From Pandoraea horticolens (GTDB lineage Bacteria > Pseudomonadota > Gammaproteobacteria > Burkholderiales > Burkholderiaceae), in NCBI RefSeq assembly GCF_902459555.1, contig NZ_CABPSM010000002.1, positions 372,001 to 436,000 on the forward strand: a stretch of DNA of 64,000 bases. Direction: 5' to 3'. This document shows, one piece after another, positions 16,959 to 25,280 of the stretch. The stretch's first letter is position 1; every line of letters starts with the position of its first letter. The position numbers were made by a program, and so were the translations under genes. The notes under the pieces are model-generated. The model saw only the letters and a program-made list of their open reading frames with translations, searched no databases and was not told the origin of the DNA.

Positions 16959-17669
16959 ATGAGAGATGTGCGTCGTGCCGCGGTAAGAATCGCTACGGTT
17001 TGCGCTCTGGCGTGCGCAAGCGTGGCCGGGCACGCGCAGTACGCATCGGTGAATCTCGAGTCTTCGACGGGTGTACCGGCGGTCAAGAAGATGCGCTCGT
17101 TCAAATCGATGCACTACGTGAATCTGGTCCAGCAGGAATACGACTTCAGTTGCGGATCGGCGGCCCTGGCAACACTGCTGCGTTATGGCTACGGGATCGA
17201 TATTCCGGAGCCGGAAATGATCCAGAAAATGATGGTGTTTTCCAATCCGGAAACGGTCATCAAAAATGGCTTCTCGATGCTCGACATGAAGAAATTTGTG
17301 GAGACGCTTGGACTCGAGGGCCGCGGTTTCAAAGTTGACGTGAATGCGCTTTACGACCTGAAGATCCCGGTTATCGCGCTGATCGACGTCAACGGCTATC
17401 AGCATTTTGTGGTCATCAAGGCAGCGAAGGACGGACGCGTGTTCGTATCCGATCCGGCGCTCGGCAATCGCATCATCGAGCAAGCTGATTTTGCCAAGCA
17501 ATGGAACGGCTTGGTGTTGGCGGTCATCGGCAAGCCGTTTATGGAGGATTCACCGCTGCTCAAAGGAAACGAATCCCTGGCAGTCAAGCTGCGCGACAGT
17601 GCGCTGGCGACCGGGACGTCACCGACCCCGATGGTGGATTTCGGCATCATCCGGGCGGACCTGTTTTGA
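16959..17669 (+). CDS. Secreted C39-family cysteine peptidase (FapD-like)
   Basis: The 236-residue protein has a signal peptide (RRAAVRIATVCALA through AGHAQ) and a peptidase C39-like domain from about residue 55. Catalytic residues are visible: Cys65 in YDFSCGSAAL, His149 in YQHFVVIKA and Asp165 in SDPALGN. Stand-alone, exported C39 proteins with this motif set are the FapD type, needed for Fap secretion in Pseudomonas; bacteriocin C39 domains instead sit on ABC exporters. The start at 16959 has AGGTG just upstream; the ATG at 16947 would add four residues. It lies downstream of a terminator hairpin, so its level may be below that of the subunits. Confidence 0.85.
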   Translation: MRDVRRAAVRIATVCALACASVAGHAQYASVNLESSTGVPAVKKMRSFKSMHYVNLVQQEYDFSCGSAALATLLRYGYGIDIPEPEMIQKMMVFSNPETVIKNGFSMLDMKKFVETLGLEGRGFKVDVNALYDLKIPVIALIDVNGYQHFVVIKAAKDGRVFVSDPALGNRIIEQADFAKQWNGLVLAVIGKPFMEDSPLLKGNESLAVKLRDSALATGTSPTPMVDFGIIRADLF

Positions 17670-17681
17670 GATCAGACCATC

Positions 17682-18443
17682 ATGAACCGATATGTTCCGA
17701 TGCTGGCAATCCCGCTGTTTGCGAGCGCCCTGCCGGCATTTGCATCGAGCGTGGTGCCCGAGACGTGGACGCCCGTGAGCGACGAAGTGCTCGCGCACGC
17801 GACCGGCAAGTACGCGCAACAAAACATGATCACCGGCTTTCAACTCGTGATGCAGTCGCAATGGCAAATGCCGACCGGGGCGAGCCTGGCGGCCACCGGC
17901 GTGCTCAGCGTCAGCCAAGGGAGTTCCGGCTTCCAGGTGCAGACCGGTGCAGCCACTGGCATCGTCCCCGGCTTCGTAAGCGCAACCACGCCGATCACGC
18001 AAGTCGTAGGGGGGGGAATGAGCGTGTTCGTGAATGGCGTCGCTCAGATTACGCAAGTTGCGGGAGATGCAAACAATGCGCTGAACAAAGCCACAATTCA
18101 GTTCGGCCCTGGGGTATTGATTGCCACGCTGGTACCGGTCAGCGGGCAGGGCGCGAACAGTTCCAGCACGACGGTGGGCAACTTGAGCGCGAGCGTGGCC
18201 ATTACATCCGCAGGCATGCAGATCTCGCTCAATACGCCGAACGGCAATCTCGGTCAGAGCGTGGGCGGCGGTGCCGGTGCGGCGATGAACCAGATCATGC
18301 AGGTCGCGCAGGTCGCGGGTAACGCTCAGCAGGTCATGAACACGATGCAATTGAACCTGCAGACGAGTCCGCTCACGTCGAACGTGCTGCGTCAGGTCGG
18401 TATTCAGAACGCAATGGCGAACATGGTCGCCCTGCGCCGATGA
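17682..18443 (+). CDS. FapE-like exported protein
   Basis: The 253-residue protein has a signal peptide ending PAFASS near residue 22, then WTPVSDEVLAHATGKY and FQLVMQSQWQM, a pattern of the kind seen at the mature start of FapE-like proteins. The rest is rich in Gln, Asn, Gly, Val and Ser. It lies between the FapD-like and FapF-like genes, as fapE does. FapE is a minor, extracellular component in Pseudomonas. Codons near residues 110-112 contain eight consecutive G (18009-18016), so slippage would truncate the protein. Spacing to the upstream gene is 12 bp. Identification is by position and general composition. Confidence 0.68.
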   Translation: MNRYVPMLAIPLFASALPAFASSVVPETWTPVSDEVLAHATGKYAQQNMITGFQLVMQSQWQMPTGASLAATGVLSVSQGSSGFQVQTGAATGIVPGFVSATTPITQVVGGGMSVFVNGVAQITQVAGDANNALNKATIQFGPGVLIATLVPVSGQGANSSSTTVGNLSASVAITSAGMQISLNTPNGNLGQSVGGGAGAAMNQIMQVAQVAGNAQQVMNTMQLNLQTSPLTSNVLRQVGIQNAMANMVALRR

Positions 18444-18749
18444 AGTGAAGAGCAAGTGGAGTAACGGCGTCGCGCTGCCGTGTGTGCACGGGGCGACGCC
18501 GGCAGCAGTGTCCGGCAATGCAAGTCGTCGCCGGACACCATGAAAACTAGAAGTGGGGCGTCGCCGCAGCAACATCCGCGGCGCAAAGAAGGTGATGTCG
18601 GCAGGGCCCGGGCATGACATATCGAGGTGGATGGCAACGGGTCTCGCACGCATCACCCCGCAGTCGAGCAGCAAGGACAACGTTGTTGGTAATACACGTT
18701 TGTTGGATTGCGCGCGGACGCCTGTCCGCACTTTTACCCGGGGGGGATC
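18444..18749. other. Non-coding gap inside the amyloid-like operon, with inverted repeat
   Basis: About 300 bp without a credible gene separate the FapE-like and FapF-like genes. It contains GTGTCCGGC (18508-18516) and its complement GCCGGACAC (18530-18538), a 9-bp stem with a 13-nt loop and no T tract. It may be a processing site, an RNA structure, or the leader of a separate promoter for the outer-membrane channel. The gap ends in seven G that serve as ribosome-binding site. Confidence 0.5.
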
Positions 18750-20081
18750 ATGAACACTCACCGCTTTTTTCCCGTTGCCGCTATTCCGTTGGGGGTACTG
18801 CTTTTCACGCTATCGGCCCAGGCTCAGGAGCATACGAACCCATCGCCGGACGACCGTCTGCAAATGCTGATGGACATGGTCGACCGGCAGCAGCGGGAAA
18901 TTTCTTCTCTGAAACAGCGCCTCACCGACATTGAGATGGCGCAACGCGGTCGCGGTCTGACCGCGTGGGACACTGCGCAGATTGCGCAGGTCTCGCCCGG
19001 TGATGGTTCGGCTGCGGGCTCTGCAGGTACCCCCGGCGGCGGCGCTGCCGGGGCTGCGGGCCCGACAACGGCCACGCCGATCGGCGAGACGCAGCAGATG
19101 CAAAAGAGCGAGAGCGACTCGCAGCGCACGCCGGCCGAAGAGGCGGTGGTGCAGGCGCAACATGCGCCGCTGTTCGACCGCAAGCTCACTATCGACGCCG
19201 GTATCAGTTACAGCTACTACGACCGTCGCCAACTCGTGTTGAGCGGTTTTCTCGCCCTCGACGCCATCTTCCTCGGTCAGTTGAACCTCGGCCAGACCAA
19301 GGCCAATGTGTGGACGTTCGACGTCAACACGCGCTACGGAATCAACGACCGGCTGAGTGTGGCGTTCGACGTGCCGTACCTCTATCGCAATTCCGATTTC
19401 ATTTCGGGTGGGGTGGGCGGTGCGGCGTCGTCGATCAGCGACATCAGCAAGAATTCGGCGAACATCGGCGACGTCAATGCGTCCCTGTACTACCAGATCG
19501 TCAAGGAGAACGCGAACTGGCCCGATATCGTAGCGTCGTTGCGGGTGACCGCGCCGACCGGCACGTCGCCGTTCGGCATCAAGCTCGGCACGCCCGATCC
19601 GACCAACAACAACCTGACGACGCCCTCGCGTCTGCCCACGGGTAACGGGATATGGGCGGTCACGGCCGGCCTGTCGTTCTTGCGCACCTACGATCCGATC
19701 GTGCTGTTCGCCAACGTGGCGTACACGTACAACGTGGCTCGCACGTTCAACGACATCTCGACCATCGAAGGCACGACGCAGCCCGCGAAGGTCAAGCTGG
19801 GCGACATCATTCAGGTTGGCGCGGGGATGGCGCTGGCGCTCAACGACAAGACCGCATTGTCGATCTCATACTCGACGGCGATCTCGCGTGCGACCAAGAC
19901 GGCCACGCCAGGTAGCGCCTGGACCACGGTGGCGGGCAGCACGACGAACGCGGCATCGCTCAACTTCGGCATCAACTACGCGATCAACAAGCACTGGACC
20001 GTGAATGGTTATGTCAACGCAGGCATGTCGCCGGACGCACCGAACTATGTCGTCGGCCTGCGCTTCCCGTACACGTTCTGA
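18750..20081 (+). CDS. Outer-membrane amyloid exporter, coiled-coil plus beta-barrel (FapF-like)
   Basis: The 443-residue protein has a signal peptide ending SAQAQ near residue 26, then a heptad-type coiled coil near residues 32-68 (DRLQMLMDMVDRQQREISSL), a Gly/Ala/Pro linker near 84-115, and from about 145 a C-terminal region of alternating beta strands ending in LRFPYTF, the terminal Phe being the signature of outer-membrane barrels. This matches FapF, a trimeric barrel with an N-terminal helical plug through which amyloid subunits leave the cell. The start at 18750 follows GGGGGGG; an in-frame upstream start gives no signal peptide. It is the last gene of the presumed operon. Confidence 0.83.
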   Translation: MNTHRFFPVAAIPLGVLLFTLSAQAQEHTNPSPDDRLQMLMDMVDRQQREISSLKQRLTDIEMAQRGRGLTAWDTAQIAQVSPGDGSAAGSAGTPGGGAAGAAGPTTATPIGETQQMQKSESDSQRTPAEEAVVQAQHAPLFDRKLTIDAGISYSYYDRRQLVLSGFLALDAIFLGQLNLGQTKANVWTFDVNTRYGINDRLSVAFDVPYLYRNSDFISGGVGGAASSISDISKNSANIGDVNASLYYQIVKENANWPDIVASLRVTAPTGTSPFGIKLGTPDPTNNNLTTPSRLPTGNGIWAVTAGLSFLRTYDPIVLFANVAYTYNVARTFNDISTIEGTTQPAKVKLGDIIQVGAGMALALNDKTALSISYSTAISRATKTATPGSAWTTVAGSTTNAASLNFGINYAINKHWTVNGYVNAGMSPDAPNYVVGLRFPYTF

Positions 20082-20090
20082 TGGATGCCT

Positions 20091-20107
20091 TCGGCGCATA
20101 GCGCCGA
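20091..20107. terminator. Short hairpin after the FapF-like gene
   Basis: TCGGCGC and GCGCCGA flank ATA, 9 bp after the FapF-like stop. There is no T tract, so it is at best a weak or rho-assisted terminator or mRNA end stabiliser between convergent genes. Confidence 0.4.
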
Positions 20108-20224
20108 GCAGAAGTAGATTGCGCAAAGCGTGCTGCGCGTCGCCTTGATCGGGGACGCGCAGCAATACGAGCTAAAGGGGAGGGAGCGGGTTTTGGAGGT
20201 ATCGCGGTGCTACCGGCCCATCGG

Positions 20225-20680
20225 TCAACGTGCGATACCGACAGGTACGCGGCCGACGTTGGCATTGCCTTTCAGGCTCGTCGTCTGCAATCCCGATGCG
20301 AGGGACGGCGGCGAGTTGGGTGAGTTGGCCGAGTAGGCCGACGCCGTCACCGCCGGGTGTGGCTGGGCGGGAAAAGTCGCTGATGCCTGAGTTGGCTTGG
20401 GTGCCGGTGCTGGGGGAATCACTTCGTCCCACAGACGAACGTTGTTGGCGGTGGTTGTGGTGGCGTTGACGGGGGCGACGACGACCGGTGCCGTGCCGGA
20501 CAGATTGGCGACGACACTTTGCTGCAGGTTCGCCGCGCGAGTGCTGGCGAGCAGCATGTCGCTCACGGCGACCGGGACACCGGCAATGCCGGTAATGTCG
20601 GCCTGCGCAGCACTCGCAAAGCACGCAGCTGCCAAGCTGAACGTGGCACTGCGCATCGTCTTGACGGTGATCTTGAACAT
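20225..20680 (-). CDS. Second LWDE-motif exported protein, flanking the amyloid-like operon
   Basis: The 151-residue protein has a signal peptide (MFKITVKTMRSATFSL through AAQAD), then an Ala/Val/Asn-rich segment, the motif NNVRLWDEV, and a Pro-rich tail APAPKPTQ. The protein encoded at 13990-14541 has the corresponding NGVTLWDEL and TPTPRPQQ, so the two are likely paralogues bracketing the operon. The frame extends upstream to 21106 without a signal peptide; 20680 is preferred, with a G-rich stretch and GGAGG upstream. A TAGAAT -10 candidate lies at 20727-20732 (complement). Function is unknown. Confidence 0.7.
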   Translation of the reverse strand: MFKITVKTMRSATFSLAAACFASAAQADITGIAGVPVAVSDMLLASTRAANLQQSVVANLSGTAPVVVAPVNATTTTANNVRLWDEVIPPAPAPKPTQASATFPAQPHPAVTASAYSANSPNSPPSLASGLQTTSLKGNANVGRVPVGIAR

Positions 20681-21074
20681 AGCGTGCCCCCCGGCCTCCG
20701 CGTGCTGTCCTCCCAGCACTGCTTGTATTCTATTGCGCGATTTGAGAAAAGAAAGGGAAAAAAGTAATAGCGGAATTTCCGAAAATTGAGTAAATAATTT
20801 ACGCAGATTGCGGTTTGTCGCGCTGAGGCAACAATGATCGGCATTCCCGAGAGGGGATCCCGCCGCCATGCGGGCTTCGCGCGTAAACTTGGCCGAAAGC
20901 GAGGTGACGCCTGATGCATAAAATATGACGAACACTTGAGGGTTTCCTCGGTTTTCGTCCTGGCAACGGGGATGATTATCATTCCTGAGCTGGCAAATTA
21001 GGTAGGCAGCGGGTGTGACAAGAAAAGCGGGGGACGGCAGTACCACGGTGCTGACCGGAACGACAGGGGAAACC
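20681..21074. other. AT-rich divergent regulatory region
   Basis: About 390 bp between the divergent LWDE gene and the LuxR-type regulator. The stretch 20735-20810 is strikingly AT-rich against the GC-rich surroundings, as expected for curved DNA or H-NS-family binding. A palindrome ATGATTATCAT lies at 20972-20982, resembling part of a Fur-type operator. No additional gene is seen. Confidence 0.55.
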
Positions 21075-21800
21075 ATGCGTGTGCTGGTCGTAGGTGAGGC
21101 TGCCACCTGGCTGAGCGGCCTGCAAGTCGCGTTGCAGACCGAAGCGAACGCGACACCGCCGGTCTTGCGTCATGTCGACGATGTGACGGTGCAGGACTGG
21201 CTCTGGTTACGCGAATTGCCTTCGCGGCGCGCGCTCGTACTCGAAGAATCGGTGGCCCGTACACCGGCTGTTGACTCCCTCTGCACGATGGCGGCCGAAT
21301 GTGTGCCGCCGGTGCCCGTCATCGTCGTCGGCGATGCGGGTTTTCCCGATGAGATCATTCGCTGGCTGCAGGCGGGCGTTGCCGCATGTCTGCCTTGGCC
21401 GAATTCGGTCGCACGAATTCGTTCGGTCTTCGATCTTGCGTTCTCGGGCGGGCGATTCGTGCCGGAAGAAGCGCTTTCGGCGTTACTTGTGCTCTGGCGG
21501 CAGGAGGCCATGGGAGAGGCGTTGCCGCTCTCGCGTTTGCCGGTGTTCCCGCTGGGGGGCGACAAGGCGACGCAACTGGCCGAATCGGCGCTGCTCGGCA
21601 TCTCCCAGCGGCAGTACGAAATTCTCGCGCTGCTCTCGCGCGGGTTATCCATCAAGACGATCTGCCAGCAACTGGTGATTTCCGAGGGGACCGCCAAGAC
21701 GCATGTCTCTGCCCTATACCGGCGCCTCGGCGCGCGCAATCGCGGCGAGGCAATTTATATTGCGGCGCAGCGCGGCGCGCGTCATCTGTTCGAAACATGA
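21075..21800 (+). CDS. LuxR-type response regulator with degenerate receiver
   Basis: The 241-residue protein has an N-terminal receiver-like domain (about 1-120) and a C-terminal LuxR/GerE helix-turn-helix (about 175-235; ISQRQYEILALLSRGL through KTHVSALYRRL). The receiver lacks the usual acidic pair after strand 1 (VLVVGEAATW in place of a VDD-type sequence), and the acceptor region reads ALVLEES, with Glu where Asp is expected. It probably works without phosphorylation. GGGGAA precedes the ATG; the in-frame start at 21015 adds 20 residues outside the fold. No histidine kinase gene is adjacent. Location suggests control of the divergent LWDE gene and perhaps the operon. Confidence 0.82.
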   Translation: MRVLVVGEAATWLSGLQVALQTEANATPPVLRHVDDVTVQDWLWLRELPSRRALVLEESVARTPAVDSLCTMAAECVPPVPVIVVGDAGFPDEIIRWLQAGVAACLPWPNSVARIRSVFDLAFSGGRFVPEEALSALLVLWRQEAMGEALPLSRLPVFPLGGDKATQLAESALLGISQRQYEILALLSRGLSIKTICQQLVISEGTAKTHVSALYRRLGARNRGEAIYIAAQRGARHLFET

Positions 21801-22000
21801 GATATCGCCAAAGCACCGTTCGATCGGACTTCGGAGCGATTTGACTCGGAACTTTCCAGGATTTGCTGCGAGGTTATTGGCCGATAGCCGAGTGTCGAAT
21901 TACTATACGAACTTCATTTGCCACCCATTCGTACAGGCGTTGCCCTCGGGCGGCGTCGCGAAGTCGAGGGTGATGGCCGTCGCAAGGCACAGGAGTCTAC

Positions 22001-23329
22001 GTGTTGTCCAAGTCGTCCAAGCCGTTTGAATCTGCATTGCCGCAAGGTCCTGCCACGGCGTCTACGGCATCCGCCGCCGGCACGTCTCCCGAATCTTCCG
22101 CCTCGCCTGCTGCCAGTGGCGCCGGCCTGCCAGCGCGTGGCGCGCTCGCCGGCGTGAAAGTCCTTGAACTTGGCACGCTCATCGCTGGCCCGTTTGCCGC
22201 GCGCATGTTGGGCGAGTTCGGGGCCGAAGTCATCAAAATCGAAGATCCGCAGCATGGCGATCCGCTGCGCAAGTGGCGCAAAATGCACCCCGATGCGGGA
22301 GGCACGTCGCTCTGGTGGGCGGTGCAGGCTCGCAACAAGAAATCGGTGACGATCAACCTCAAATCCCCCGAGGGGCAGGAGATCGTACGTAAGCTCGCCG
22401 CACAGGCCGACATCGTGGTCGAGAATTTCCGTCCCGGCCTGCTCGAGCGGTTCGGGTTGGGGTATGAGCAACTGTCGGCCGAGAATCCGGGGCTGGTCAT
22501 GGTGCGCCTGTCGGGATATGGGCAGACGGGGCCGTATCGCGACAGGCCCGGTTTTGGCGCGATTGCCGAGTCGATGGGCGGGCTGCGTCACATTACGGGC
22601 TATCCCGATCTGCCGCCGCCGCGCATCGGGATCTCCATTGGCGATTCCATCGCGGCATTGCACGGCGTGATTGGCGCGATGATGGCGCTGCATCACCGCA
22701 ACGTGAACGGCGGGCGAGGTCAGGTGGTCGACGTCGCACTGTATGAGGCCGTCTTCAACCTGATGGAAAGCGTGGTGCCGGAATACAGCGTGGCCGGCAT
22801 GGTGCGAGAACGAACGGGTGCGTCGCTGCCCGGCATCGTGCCTTCGAACACCTATCCTTGCGCCGACGGCATGATCGTCGTGGGGGGCAACAGCGACCCG
22901 ATCTTCAAGCGCCTGATGCACGCCGTCGGCCGGTCCGATCTGGCGGAAGATCCCGCGCTGGCGCACAACGACGGCCGTGTGCCGCGCACGCAGGAAATCG
23001 ACGAGGCGATCGGCCACTGGACGCGCGGGCGCTCCATCGATGAAGCGCTGGCCGTGTTGCAAGGTGCGGATGTGCCCGCGAGCCGTATCTACACCGTGGC
23101 CGACATGTTCAAGGACCCGCAGTTCATCGCGCGTCAGATGATCCAGCGACACACGTTTCCGGATGGCACCCCTATCGATTTGCCCAACGTCGCGCCGAAG
23201 CTATCGGACACGCCCGGCCAGACACAATGGCTCGGCCCGGCACTTGGCGCTCACACGGACGAGGTGCTTGGCCAACTGGGTTATGATGCCGGGCAAATCA
23301 AGGCGCTGCGCGAGGGTGGCGTCATCTGA
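22001..23329 (+). CDS. Class III (CaiB/BaiF) CoA-transferase
   Basis: The 442-residue protein has the family opening GVKVLELGTLIAGPFAARMLGEFGAEVIKIE (split here as GVKVLELGTLIAGP and AEVIKIEDP), then NKKSVTINLKS, ADIVVENFRPG and SGYGQTGPY, all hallmarks of family III CoA-transferases. It moves CoA between acyl-CoA and a free carboxylic acid. About 40 Ser/Ala/Pro-rich residues precede the domain. The start is GTG with AGGAG 6 nt upstream. The following ABC transporter genes on the same strand suggest that the imported substrate is a carboxylate activated by this enzyme; the substrate is unknown. Confidence 0.88.
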   Translation: MLSKSSKPFESALPQGPATASTASAAGTSPESSASPAASGAGLPARGALAGVKVLELGTLIAGPFAARMLGEFGAEVIKIEDPQHGDPLRKWRKMHPDAGGTSLWWAVQARNKKSVTINLKSPEGQEIVRKLAAQADIVVENFRPGLLERFGLGYEQLSAENPGLVMVRLSGYGQTGPYRDRPGFGAIAESMGGLRHITGYPDLPPPRIGISIGDSIAALHGVIGAMMALHHRNVNGGRGQVVDVALYEAVFNLMESVVPEYSVAGMVRERTGASLPGIVPSNTYPCADGMIVVGGNSDPIFKRLMHAVGRSDLAEDPALAHNDGRVPRTQEIDEAIGHWTRGRSIDEALAVLQGADVPASRIYTVADMFKDPQFIARQMIQRHTFPDGTPIDLPNVAPKLSDTPGQTQWLGPALGAHTDEVLGQLGYDAGQIKALREGGVI

Positions 23330-23436
23330 ATTGACGCGATTGCGCGCAGTATCACGGGGCGTGGCGCTCGCCGCGATCCGCGAATAATAAGCACGTCAGA
23401 CGAAGAAAGAACGCTGCAACCACGGAGACCAACACT

Positions 23437-24468
23437 ATGCAAAGACGTCAGTTCGTCACGGCACTGGCCGCCACTGGCCTGATCGGCACGGGCATTCGCC
23501 CCGGCTTCGCCCAGGGTAAGCTCGAAAAGACCAAGGTCGCGATTGCCGTCGGCGGCAAGAATCTGTTCTATTACCTGCCGCTTACGATTGCCGAACGTCT
23601 GAACTATTTCAAGGACGAAGGGCTCGACGTCGAGATTTCCGACTTCGCTGGCGGCTCGAAGGCGCTGCAAGCCCTCGTGGGTGGTAGCGCCGATGTGGTA
23701 TCGGGCGCTTACGAACATACGATCCTGTTGCAGGCGAAAAATCAATACATCCGGGCGTTTGTCTTGCCGGGACGTGCGCCGCAGATCGTCTTCGGCGTGT
23801 CGAACAAGACCATGCCGAACTACAAGTCGCTGGCCGACCTGCGCGGCAAGAAGATCGGCGTGACGGCGCCGGGTTCGTCGACGAACATCATGGCGAACTT
23901 CGTGCTTGCCAAGGGCGGTGTCAAGCCCAATGAGGTAGCGTTCGTCGGTGTCGGTGCGTCGTCCGGTGCGCTTGCTGCAATTCGCTCGGGCAATATCGAC
24001 GCCATCGTCAATCTCGATCCGGTTATCACCATGCTGGAGCGCGACAAGGAAATTCGCGTGATCTCGGACACGCGTACGCTCAAGGAAACGGTGTCGGTGT
24101 TCGGCGGAAACATGCCGGCGGGGTGTCTGTACACGAACGAATCATTCATTCAGAAGAATCCGAACACGACGCAGGCGCTCACCAATGCCATGGTGCGTGC
24201 GCTGCGCTGGCTTCAGACAGCAGGGCCGTCGGACCTCATCAAGACGGTGCCCGACGCTTATCTGCTCGGTGACCGCGCACTGTACCTCGATGCGTGGAGC
24301 CGCGTGAAAGAAGCCATTTCGCCGGACGGCCTGATTCCTGCGGATGGCCCGGCGACCGCGCTGCGCACGTTGCAGGCGTTTGACGCGACGGTCAAGGGTA
24401 AGTCGATCGACTTGTCGAAGACGTTCACGAACGAGTTCACCAAGAAGGCCGATGCCAAGTACAAATGA
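23437..24468 (+). CDS. ABC transporter substrate-binding protein (NMT1/SsuA type)
   Basis: The 343-residue protein begins MQRRQFVTALAATGLIG, a twin-arginine-like or Sec signal peptide, cleaved near GFAQG. The mature part is the NMT1/TauA/SsuA periplasmic fold: LPLTIAERLNYFKDEGLDVE, then GSADVVSGAYEHTI, and LRGKKIGVTAPGSSTN. Family members bind sulfonates, nitrate, thiamine precursors or aromatic acids. GGAG lies upstream of the ATG. Its stop overlaps the ATPase start (ATGATGA), so the two are coupled. Confidence 0.87.
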   Translation: MQRRQFVTALAATGLIGTGIRPGFAQGKLEKTKVAIAVGGKNLFYYLPLTIAERLNYFKDEGLDVEISDFAGGSKALQALVGGSADVVSGAYEHTILLQAKNQYIRAFVLPGRAPQIVFGVSNKTMPNYKSLADLRGKKIGVTAPGSSTNIMANFVLAKGGVKPNEVAFVGVGASSGALAAIRSGNIDAIVNLDPVITMLERDKEIRVISDTRTLKETVSVFGGNMPAGCLYTNESFIQKNPNTTQALTNAMVRALRWLQTAGPSDLIKTVPDAYLLGDRALYLDAWSRVKEAISPDGLIPADGPATALRTLQAFDATVKGKSIDLSKTFTNEFTKKADAKYK

Positions 24469-25280
24469 TGACTGCGCCGGCTCTTAGTTTCGACAGTATT
24501 TCGTGTACGTTCGTCGCGCGAGACGATCGCTCTAAGCGTTACACAGCAGTGGCCGATACCTCGCTCGATATTGCGCCGGGCGAGTTCGTCTCGGTCGTTG
24601 GCCCGACGGGGTGTGGCAAATCGACGTTGCTCAACGTCGCTGCCGGGCTGTTGGCGCCATCGTCAGGCACCGTCAAGGTGTTTGGCGAAACGCTCAAAGG
24701 CATCAATTCGCGCGCCGGCTATATGTTTCAGGCTGAAGCATTGATGCCTTGGCGTAACGCCATCGATAACGTGAGCGCAGGTCTCGAATTTCGAGGCGTG
24801 ACGTCCGAGAAGGCCTCGGTGCGCGCAAACGAGTGGCTCAAGCGTGTGGGGTTGGGCGGGTTCGGTGATCGTTATCCGCACCAACTCTCGGGCGGCATGC
24901 GCAAGCGTGTCGCCATGGCGCAGACGCTGATTCTCGATCCGGACATCATTTTGATGGACGAACCGTTCTCGGCACTCGATATCCAGACGCGTCAACTCAT
25001 GGAAAACGAGTTGCTCGAGTTATGGGCTGCCAAGCGCCGTGCGGTGCTGTTCATCACCCACGATCTGGATGAAGCGATCGCGCTATCGGACCGTGTCGTG
25101 GTGCTTGCGGCAGGGCCGGGCACACATCCCATCGGGGAATTCCGGATCGATCTGCCGCGTCCGCGAGACGTGGCGGAAATTCGGAATCATCCGCGCTTCA
25201 CCGAACTGCACGCCCAGATATGGGACGTGTTGCGCGAAGAAGTGCTTAAGGGTTACGCACAACAGTTGAAGGCCGTATGA
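24465..25280 (+). CDS. ABC transporter ATP-binding protein (NitT/TauT family)
   Basis: The 271-residue ATPase has Walker A GPTGCGKST, Q-loop MFQAEALMPW, signature LSGGMRKR, Walker B IILMDEPFSALD and H-loop ITHDLDEAI. It matches SsuB/TauB-type ATPases. It overlaps the binding-protein gene by 4 nt and is followed, after 162 bp, by the permease gene. Confidence 0.92.
   Translation: MMTAPALSFDSISCTFVARDDRSKRYTAVADTSLDIAPGEFVSVVGPTGCGKSTLLNVAAGLLAPSSGTVKVFGETLKGINSRAGYMFQAEALMPWRNAIDNVSAGLEFRGVTSEKASVRANEWLKRVGLGGFGDRYPHQLSGGMRKRVAMAQTLILDPDIILMDEPFSALDIQTRQLMENELLELWAAKRRAVLFITHDLDEAIALSDRVVVLAAGPGTHPIGEFRIDLPRPRDVAEIRNHPRFTELHAQIWDVLREEVLKGYAQQLKAV

Noticed and set aside
16959-17669. Bacteriocin or microcin maturation system, given a C39 domain and a YejF-type ATPase in the same window
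   Set aside because: The C39 domain is a separate exported protein without ABC module, no double-glycine leader peptides were seen, and YejF is 16 kb away in an unrelated unit.
15050-20081. Curli (csg) system
   Set aside because: The repeats recall curlin, but no CsgG, CsgE or CsgF-like gene is present. The exported C39 peptidase and coiled-coil barrel fit Fap instead.
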